From Aquirhabdus sp. (GTDB lineage: Bacteria; Pseudomonadota; Gammaproteobacteria; Pseudomonadales; Moraxellaceae), in assembly GCA_030152425.1 (NCBI GenBank), contig JASLJP010000042.1, forward strand, positions 1-7,540: a DNA stretch of 7,540 bases, in the 5' to 3' direction. Shown here piece by piece: positions 1 to 5,300 of the stretch; the stretch's first letter is position 1; each line of letters starts with the position of its first letter. A program made the translations under genes and the position numbers. The notes beneath the pieces are model-generated. The model was not told the DNA's origin and ran no database searches. It was given only the letters and a program-made list of their open reading frames with translations.

Positions 1-50
1 CACGAGCGTAGTGCTGGCGGACGCGGGTTCAACTCCCGCCATCTCCACCA
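1..50 (+). ncRNA. ssrA: tmRNA (ssrA), 3' end only
   Basis: This is the 3' tRNA-like end of transfer-messenger RNA, which rescues stalled ribosomes and tags the unfinished protein for degradation. The T arm is visible: stem GCGGG / CCCGC around the loop TTCAACT, preceded by GGAC as in enterobacterial tmRNA. The strand of the acceptor stem ends in an encoded CCA at 48-50. The bases before the T arm do not form a tRNA anticodon arm, and the 3' end resembles E. coli ssrA as I remember it, so tmRNA is preferred over a tRNA. The 5' part, including the tag reading frame, lies outside the window. A terminator hairpin follows 11 bases later. Confidence 0.9.
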
Positions 51-61
51 AATTGTAATGC

Positions 62-93
62 AAAAAACCTCAACCATATGGTTGGGGTTTTTT
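62..93. terminator. Bidirectional intrinsic terminator between ssrA and the DedA-rhodanese gene
   Basis: A 14-base stem (62-75 with 80-93, one G-T pair) closes a four-base ATAT loop. The left arm starts with six A and the right arm ends with six T, so a U-run follows the hairpin on either strand. It can therefore end ssrA on the + strand and the convergent DedA-rhodanese transcript on the - strand. Confidence 0.9.
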
Positions 94-146
94 GTTGGAT
101 GCCGTTTGATGGGTAGGACGATATCAGAGACTGTAAACCGCGCAAC

Positions 147-1076
147 TCACCCTTCCACCCCAAACCCCGCCTCCCGCCACGCATCGATCCCGCCATGCAG
201 TGACATGGCTTGGGTGTAGCCTTGTTTTTGCAGGGCGTGGGCGACTTGGATGGCGCTGACGTCGTTGGGGCAGGAGCAGTAGACGACGATGACGGTCTCA
301 AAAGGCACATCAAGCGTCGTGCGTTTGATCTGGGTCGGGTCGATGGGGCGGGCGTGGGCGATGTGCGTGTCGTCCAGTGATTTGGCGAGAGTGGAGCGCG
401 CGTCCAAGATGAGCGGGGCGATGCCTTGGCCGATGAGCGCTGCCAAGTCTTGTGGGGTGATCCGGGCTTGGTTGGCAAAGACGCGCAGACGATAGCGTAG
501 CAGCCAGCGGTAGCCAATATAGCCTGCGAGGACGAGTATAAACAGCGCCAAGGCATAGCGGCCAAACTGGGACATCACATCCAAGACGGCATTGATTTGC
601 TGCGAAAACAGCGCACCGACCAGCAGCCAGCCGCCTGCCCACAGTGCCGCACCGATGGCGCTATAAAAGAGAAAACTTGCGCGGCGTAAACCCAGCGCAC
701 CGGCCAGCGGCGGGGCGAGGGTGGCGAGGCCAGGGATGAATTTGGCGATGACCAGCGTGGTGACGCCCCAGCGGTTAAAGCTGACTTCGGTCTGGCGCAC
801 GCAGGAGTCGGCAGACAGTGAAATGCGACAGAGCAGATGCAGGGTACGGTGACCAAAGCGCCGCCCCGTGGCGTACCAGACGAAATCGCCCAGCAGTGAG
901 GCGAGGATCGCCAGCACGACCGAGGCGATGCCGAGGCTCGGATCAACCGTCGACAGGGAGCCGACCAGCAGCAGCAGGGGTAAGACCGGCAGGGGGAGGC
1001 CAAGTTGCACCAGCAGCACGATCACAAACACGCTGATCGCGCCGTATTGGCTCAAGAGTGCAACCAGTGCCTCCAT
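147..1076 (-). CDS. DedA-family membrane protein with C-terminal rhodanese domain
   Basis: A 309-residue inner-membrane protein. Residues about 1-195 are a DedA/SNARE-associated domain: hydrophobic segments near 14-41, 48-68, 105-128, 134-158 and 172-193, the GDFVWYATGRRFG block (63-75) and the FIPG block (113-116). Residues about 205-309 are a cytoplasmic rhodanese-like domain, with LDAR at 224-227, the catalytic-loop region YCSCPN (266-271) with Cys267 and Cys269, and the usual C-terminal GGIDAW (295-300). DedA proteins are linked to membrane homeostasis and lipid or ion transport; rhodaneses carry sulfur on a cysteine. What this fusion does is not clear. Arg is absent from the usual FIPGxR position (GLAT here), and the loop has no Arg six residues after the catalytic Cys. 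The ATG start has only a weak GGGCGG-like site upstream; no in-frame start fits better. It converges on ssrA. Confidence 0.88.
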   Translation of the reverse strand: MEALVALLSQYGAISVFVIVLLVQLGLPLPVLPLLLLVGSLSTVDPSLGIASVVLAILASLLGDFVWYATGRRFGHRTLHLLCRISLSADSCVRQTEVSFNRWGVTTLVIAKFIPGLATLAPPLAGALGLRRASFLFYSAIGAALWAGGWLLVGALFSQQINAVLDVMSQFGRYALALFILVLAGYIGYRWLLRYRLRVFANQARITPQDLAALIGQGIAPLILDARSTLAKSLDDTHIAHARPIDPTQIKRTTLDVPFETVIVVYCSCPNDVSAIQVAHALQKQGYTQAMSLHGGIDAWREAGFGVEG

Positions 1077-1113
1077 CGTATCCGCCCAGTGTCATCACGA
1101 AATATAGGCACTG

Positions 1114-1119
1114 AGTATA
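1114..1119 (-). promoter_or_regulatory. Possible -10 element for the DedA-rhodanese gene
   Basis: Read on the minus strand this is TATACT, about 37 bases before the ATG at 1076. A second AT-rich hexamer (TATATT, 1101-1106) lies just downstream. Neither has a convincing -35 element at 16-18 bases, so this is a weak candidate only. Confidence 0.22.
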
Positions 1120-1150
1120 GTGGAAAAGGGCGGTGGGATCGTTAAGCATC

Positions 1151-1169
1151 CCTGAACACTGCATTCAGG
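1151..1169. repeat. Inverted repeat between the Cas2-like and DedA-rhodanese genes
   Basis: A perfect 6-base inverted repeat, CCTGAA - 7-base loop - TTCAGG, lies 29 bases downstream of the Cas2-like stop codon on the minus strand. No T-run follows on either strand, so it is not a typical intrinsic terminator. It could be an RNA hairpin at the 3' end of the small gene, an operator upstream of the DedA-rhodanese gene, or chance. Confidence 0.35.
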
Positions 1170-1197
1170 ATTCACGACTAATGACGCAGAGGTACTG

Positions 1198-1467
1198 CTA
1201 TAAATTATCCTGCAGCCATTCTGCCGAGCGTTTGGGCAGACCCACCGATGACCAGTCATCGCTGACTTTGACGATAAACAGTTTGTCGTTATGGTGGATA
1301 TGTGGCCGTAAACGATTGGCGATCTGCTCGGCGGACAGCGGACTATGTGCCACCCATGTCGAGTGAAGGCAAGGCCAACTGTTGGTGTCGAGGCCACTGA
1401 TGGCGCCGCAGATGGCGGAGCAGTCATTGTGGTTGGTCAGGTCGTAAGCGATCAAGTACTCGTTCAT
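1198..1467 (-). CDS. Small Cas2-like / SinR-family protein, not CRISPR-associated
   Basis: An 89-residue soluble protein whose pattern fits a small ferredoxin-like (Cas2/VapD type) fold. Strand 1 is YLIAYDL (4-10), with Asp9 at the place of the metal-binding Asp of Cas2. It is followed by a helix, the LHSTWVA strand (34-40), the helix SAEQIANRLRPHI (45-57), then the strand DKLFIVKV (61-68) and the ending AEWLQDNL (82-89). This matches, from memory, small proteins annotated SinR family or Cas2-like, of unknown function; nuclease activity should not be assumed. I chose the ATG at 1467 because GGGAGA lies six bases upstream; a start at 1500 would add 11 residues without such a site. No cas genes or CRISPR repeats are nearby. 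It precedes the DedA-rhodanese gene by 121 bases on the same strand and may or may not be cotranscribed. Confidence 0.75.
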   Translation of the reverse strand: MNEYLIAYDLTNHNDCSAICGAISGLDTNSWPCLHSTWVAHSPLSAEQIANRLRPHIHHNDKLFIVKVSDDWSSVGLPKRSAEWLQDNL

Positions 1468-1472
1468 CAGAA

Positions 1473-1478
1473 TCTCCC
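1473..1478 (-). promoter_or_regulatory. Ribosome binding site of the Cas2-like gene
   Basis: GGGAGA on the minus strand, five bases (TTCTG with the last A of the hexamer adjoining) before the ATG at 1467. It decides the start in favour of the 89-residue protein over the in-frame ATG at 1500. Confidence 0.7.
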
Positions 1479-1485
1479 TATCTAA

Positions 1486-1518
1486 AGTACGACTAAACAT
1501 ACTCTGTCGATAGTACGA
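1486..1518. repeat. Paired direct repeat AGTACGA upstream of the Cas2-like gene
   Basis: AGTACGA occurs at 1486-1492 and again at 1512-1518, 26 bases apart start to start, roughly 2.5 helical turns. On the minus strand this is TCGTACT, 19-51 bases before the ATG of the Cas2-like gene, so it sits in that gene's probable promoter and leader. A TCGACA hexamer (minus strand) between the copies could be a -35, but no good -10 is spaced from it. A regulator site is possible; chance is not excluded. Confidence 0.3.
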
Positions 1519-1600
1519 AATCTGAGCAGCGGTTCTAGCGGACTTTCGTGGCGTTTATAGGGCGCGAGTATGTCGTATGTGATTTTTTGCTGACTTTGTA

Positions 1601-1608
1601 AGAGGAGG
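1601..1608 (+). promoter_or_regulatory. Strong Shine-Dalgarno-like sequence without an obvious start codon
   Basis: AGAGGAGG is a near-perfect ribosome binding sequence, but no ATG or GTG lies 5-12 bases downstream. The nearest candidates are ATT at 1624 (19 codons, stop at 1681) and TTG at 1625 (21 codons, stop at 1688), both about 16 bases away. The small membrane-protein gene starts at 1694, 85 bases later, so this site cannot serve it directly. Confidence 0.3.
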
Positions 1609-1693
1609 TTTCAGGCATCAGACATTGCACGCATCCTGCAACTCCAGCACAATGACGCCCATCGCCCTTTTTACCTTCAGTGAGCACTGACCG

Positions 1694-1939
1694 ATGTATG
1701 CAGCATTAGCAATCGCGAGTTTTTTTATCCTGTGGGGCTTGGCGTGGTGGGTCGCTGCGTGGATTTGCAAACGAAACGGTGCGCTGCAGCCGGTGGCGCT
1801 GGGCTTTCTGGTGGTCATGCTGCCGATGAGCGTGGTATTTTCGGTCGGCATGTATCAGTGGAAGATCGTCATGCATGGCATGAAAGCGCCCGTCGCGCAG
1901 GTTCCTCTGTCCAAACTCGTGTCTACGTCGGGCAGCTAA
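1694..1939 (+). CDS. Small hypothetical membrane protein with two transmembrane helices
   Basis: I do not recognise this 81-residue protein. It has two hydrophobic segments, about 2-25 (rich in Ala, Ile, Phe and Trp) and 33-53 (ALGFLVVMLPMSVVFSVGMY region). A short basic turn (CKRNG, 25-29) joins them, and a polar C-terminal tail of about 28 residues follows. The basic turn suggests both ends face the periplasm. Codon use is GC-rich at third positions like the neighbouring genes, and a good intrinsic terminator follows 46 bases after the stop; both support a real gene. Against it, the ribosome binding site is weak (GAG about 10 bases upstream). A TGA at 1688-1690 blocks any in-frame extension, so the ATG at 1694 is the first possible start of this frame segment. 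No functional link to neighbours is visible. Confidence 0.62.
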   Translation: MYAALAIASFFILWGLAWWVAAWICKRNGALQPVALGFLVVMLPMSVVFSVGMYQWKIVMHGMKAPVAQVPLSKLVSTSGS

Positions 1940-1985
1940 TGCCTGCGTTCTAATTTCCGTCTAGACCCTCTGTGCAATACCGGCG

Positions 1986-2016
1986 CGCCCTGCATCTCGC
2001 ATGCATGGGCGTTTTT
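1986..2016 (+). terminator. Intrinsic terminator after the small membrane protein gene
   Basis: Left arm CGCCC-TGCAT (1986-1995), loop CTCGC, right arm ATGCA-GGGCG (2001-2011, with one bulged T at 2006), then five T (2012-2016) and more T-rich sequence. This is a strong rho-independent terminator for the + strand transcript of the gene ending at 1939, and it isolates the kinase operon from upstream transcription. Confidence 0.82.
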
Positions 2017-2026
2017 GTTGTTTGTG

Positions 2027-2032
2027 TATAAT
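2027..2032 (+). promoter_or_regulatory. Possible -10 element of the kinase operon (TATAAT)
   Basis: An exact TATAAT hexamer just after the terminator of the preceding gene. No -35 match lies 15-18 bases upstream; that position falls inside the terminator stem. If used, it would give a leader of about 340 bases beginning just before the hairpin at 2046. A second candidate, TATACT at 2307-2312, is nearer the gene but equally lacks a -35. Confidence 0.3.
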
Positions 2033-2045
2033 TTGCAACACCGCC

Positions 2046-2077
2046 CGTGTGGCCTGCCGATTTGCAGTGATCACACG
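2046..2077 (+). other. Nested inverted repeat / candidate RNA hairpin
   Basis: Outer arms CGTGTG (2046-2051) and CACACG (2072-2077) enclose inner arms CTGC (2054-2057) and GCAG (2064-2067) around a CGATTT loop. An RNA starting near 2040 would carry this two-part hairpin close to its 5' end. The right side also contains the palindrome GTGATCAC (2067-2074), which might be a DNA-binding site instead. Confidence 0.4.
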
Positions 2078-2169
2078 AATGACAAGATCGCCGTAAAATG
2101 ATCCAGAGATGTCGTAGGTAAAATGAGCCAAACGGGGATAAACTTACCCCCAAAGCTTGCGGGTAATGT

Positions 2170-2178
2170 TGTGGATAA
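2170..2178 (-). promoter_or_regulatory. Perfect DnaA-box 9-mer (isolated)
   Basis: On the minus strand this reads TTATCCACA, the consensus DnaA box. It stands alone: the nearest relative (TTATCCCCG, minus strand, around 2134-2142) differs at two positions. A single perfect 9-mer can occur by chance in a window of this size (roughly one in twenty such windows at even base composition), so a role in control by DnaA is only a possibility. Confidence 0.3.
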
Positions 2179-2367
2179 GCCGACGTGAAACGCGTGGAAC
2201 GCATAGTTAAATTGAAGATTTTAAAATTGGTTGTTTTGTGATCAATGCGGTGGTGTAGCAGTGTAGGCTGTATGGCGATGGTGCTAAAAAAACTACAGCA
2301 AGGCGCTATACTACTGCCGGGTAGCCGTAAGCTATTCACTGATCAGAATAAAATAAGTCGCATCGTC

Positions 2368-2373
2368 AAGGAG
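2368..2373 (+). promoter_or_regulatory. Ribosome binding site that fixes the GTG start of the hybrid kinase
   Basis: AAGGAG followed by a six-base spacer (TTTTGA) and then GTG at 2380. An in-frame TGA directly abuts the GTG on its 5' side, so no upstream start is possible in this frame. Confidence 0.85.
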
Positions 2374-2379
2374 TTTTGA

Positions 2380-5300
2380 GTGCAACTGACCTCAGTTCAA
2401 GCCCAGCTAAAATCCTTTTTCAGCCGAGAAACCACGGATGGCATGCTGCATCGTGTGGTTTTGATGCTGTCCAGTGTGGCGCTCACCCTGCTGTTGCTGT
2501 TGGCACTGTATGCCCACTATGTGCGCGAGCAGACCTTGACCAGTATCGAGACGCGGTTTATCTCCCAGAGCCATCTGCGCTCCGATGCGCTTCTGGTTCC
2601 CATCGACAATGCACGGCGCAATGTGCGCTTCCTGACCCGAGTGCCGGCGGTGCAGGGCATGGTGCGTGCAGCACAGAATAACGGGGTGGATGCGCAGGAG
2701 CAGAGCAGCTACGAGGCGTGGCAGCGCCGTCTGGCTGCGATCTTCGTCGGCTTTGCGTCGGCCAATCCAGACGTGGCGCAGGTGCGGTTGATCGGTGTGG
2801 CCAACAATGGCATGGAGCTGGTGCGTGTCAATCGCAATAAAGATCAGGTCAGCATTAGCCCCGCCGCAGATCTCCAGCAAAAAGGCGCGCAGAAATATTT
2901 CATCGAGGCCAGTAAGCTCAAAGCGGGCGAGGTGTATATCTCGGATATCAACCTCAACCGCGAACATGGCAAGATCGAAGTGCCCTATGTGCCGACCATC
3001 CGAGCGGCCTCCCCGGTATTCGACAGCCAAGGCCAGCTCTATGCGGTGATGGTGATCAACTTTCGCGCCGAAAATATGCTGGCGGGGCTATCGAACAATC
3101 TCTACAAAAACTTTCGCGTCTATCTGACCAATAGCAATGGCGACTATCTCGCCAGCCCAAATTTTGCCGATAACTTTGGCTTTGATCTCACTCAGCGCCA
3201 TGTGTGGGGCGATGATTTCGAGCTGCTATCGGATGATCTGAATCAGCGCCTGCATAGCTATCAGTCTAAAGCCTTTCCATTTCGGGGTAAGGTGCAGGTC
3301 TACACCCTGCAGCTCGCGCTAGATCCGCACAACCCACGCCGTGTGCTGAACCTGAGCATGGTCACCCCAGACAGTCTGGTGACCAGCGAGGTGTTTAGTC
3401 GGGTGCTGTTGTTGTGTATGGCGGTCTTGGGCTCGATCGTGCTGATGGGCAGCATGTTTTATATCTATTGGCGTCAGCGTCTTAAGACACAGGCGGCACA
3501 TGCGCGTTTTGTGGCGATCGTCGAAAGCTCCAACGATGCCATCATCGGCATGTCCATGACCGGCATCGTGACCAACTGGAACAAGAGTGCCGAGCGCATG
3601 TTTGGCTATCCGGCCTCAGCCGCGATCGGCCAGTCTGAAGCGCAGTTCTGTACGGCTGGCATCAGCGCAGCGGAAGAGGCCGAGCACCACACCCGTATCG
3701 CCCGTGGCCAGACCGTGGCGGATATCCAAGGCGTCTGCTACCACCAAAATGGCGAGCCGTTTGATGTGTCGATCTCGCTGGCACCGATCCGCGATGCCAA
3801 TCGTCGGGTCATCGGCGTGTCCAAGACCGTGCGCGACATCACACTGCAGAAACAAGCTGAGCAGCGCATCCAGTTGCTCAACGAGTCACTGGAGCAGCAG
3901 GTCCTCGAGCGTACTGAAAAGATCGAAGCTTACTCCCAACTCCAACGCGCCATTTTAGAAAACGCCGGTATGGCCATCATCGCTGGCGATCCCAACGGTC
4001 TGATCACCCTGTTTAATCCTGCCGCAGAGCGGATGCTGGGCTACAGTGCCGCAGAGGTGATGGGTCAGACGCCGCAGCTCTTCCATGACCAAGCGGAGGT
4101 CATCGCGCGGGCTGAGGCGTTGTCAACGACGCTGGGCGAGACCATCGTACCGGGATTGGATACCTTTACTGCCAACGTGCGACGTGGCCTGCCAGAGGAA
4201 CATGAGTGGACGTATATCCGCAAAGACGGCAGTCGTCTGCCGGTGTTCCTGACCATCACCGCATGGCGCGATAAAAACGGCGAGATCATGGGCTTTTTGG
4301 GCATGGCGCTGGATATCTCGCAGCAGCAGCAGGATCGGCAAAATCTGCAGATCCTCAGTGATCATTTCAAACGGGCGATCGAGGTCGCTGAGCTGGGCAC
4401 GTGGACGTGGAATGTGCGTGACAACAGCCGGACATGGAGTGAACGCATGCGCGCGATGTACAACGTGCCGGCTGATGCCCACCCCGATTCCTTCCGCGAA
4501 TACTGGCGCGCCTCGGTGCACCCTGACGATATGGCGGCCGCCCAAGCCGCACTGGAGCGGGCGACTGCCGGGGTCGAGCCGTATTACTCGACTTTCCGCA
4601 TGGTGCAGCCAGATGGCAGCATCCGCTATATGCAGGCCGCGGGCTTGATGGAGTTTGGGATTGATGGCAAGCCGCTGCAGATGTCAGGGTTTAATCGCGA
4701 CATCACGACGCAGGTCGAGCACGAAGCAGCGCTGCGCGATGCGATGGCCAGTGCCCAAGCAGCCAATACCGCCAAATCGGCCTTTCTGGCCAATATGAGC
4801 CATGAGATCCGCACGCCGATGAATGCGATCCTGGGCATGCAACAGCTCCTGCACCTCACGCCGCTGGATAGCCGGCAGTTTGACTATGTCAGCAAGACCG
4901 AGGCGGCCGCGCAGACCCTGCTGGGCATCCTCAATGATATTTTGGATTTTTCCAAAGTCGAGGCGGGCAAGCTGACGCTGGACAATCATGACTATAACTT
5001 TGACAAACTGCTGCGCGACGTCGGCACGATCCTCGCGGGCAATATCGGCAGCAAGGATGTCGAGGTGCTGTTCGATGTCGATGCCGCTGTGCCCGCATGG
5101 ATCAACGGCGATGCTCTGCGTCTCCAGCAAGTGCTGATCAATCTGGCGGGCAATGCCATCAAGTTTACCGAACAGGGCGAGATCGTCCTGTCGGTGCAGC
5201 TCCAGCGTCAGGCCGATGCGCCCCCGCGTCTGGCCATCGAAGTGCGCGACACCGGGATAGGGATTCCTGAGCAAATCCGCCAGCATATTTTTGAGGGCTT

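Larger units (their letters stand above)
2017..2379 (+). other. Gene-free leader region before the kinase operon
   Basis: About 360 bases with no convincing protein gene. It is more AT-rich than its surroundings and holds a TATAAT hexamer (2027-2032), a nested hairpin (2046-2077), a perfect DnaA-box 9-mer (2170-2178), five GATC sites and three TGATCA cores (2068-2073, 2239-2244, 2340-2345). Short frames at 2123-2188 (21 aa) and 2245-2379 (44 aa) lack good ribosome binding sites. The region must contain the promoter of the kinase operon, because a terminator lies just upstream. I see no known riboswitch class in it. Confidence 0.6.

Noticed and set aside
20..50. Attachment-site duplication of the ssrA 3' end
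   Set aside because: No second copy of the T-arm and acceptor sequence was seen elsewhere in the window, and no integrase is present.
29..1164. Several alternative frames overlapping the DedA-rhodanese gene on both strands
   Set aside because: Their products are low-complexity Arg/Pro/Ser-rich sequences, whereas the 147-1076 frame gives coherent membrane segments and rhodanese motifs.
1198..1500. Longer start (ATG 1500) for the Cas2-like protein, adding 11 residues
   Set aside because: The ATG at 1467 has a well-placed GGGAGA site, and the family typically begins right before the first strand.
2050..2066. Sigma-54-like promoter TGGCCTGCCGATTTGCA
   Set aside because: The GG and GC elements are 11 bases apart instead of the strictly required 10, and the bases after GG do not match the consensus well.
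1950..2339. Minus-strand open frame of 129 codons in the leader region before the kinase
   Set aside because: It runs through the terminator and hairpin, has no ribosome binding site and a Cys/His/Thr-rich product without motifs.
2017..2379. Cyclic di-GMP riboswitch in the leader of the kinase/GGDEF operon
   Set aside because: I looked for the conserved GEMM core sequences and found none; the visible hairpin does not fit that architecture.
2407..3030. Minus-strand open frame of 207 codons opposite the kinase sensor domain
   Set aside because: Composition rich in His, Gln and Arg is typical of antisense translation; no ribosome binding site or motif is seen.
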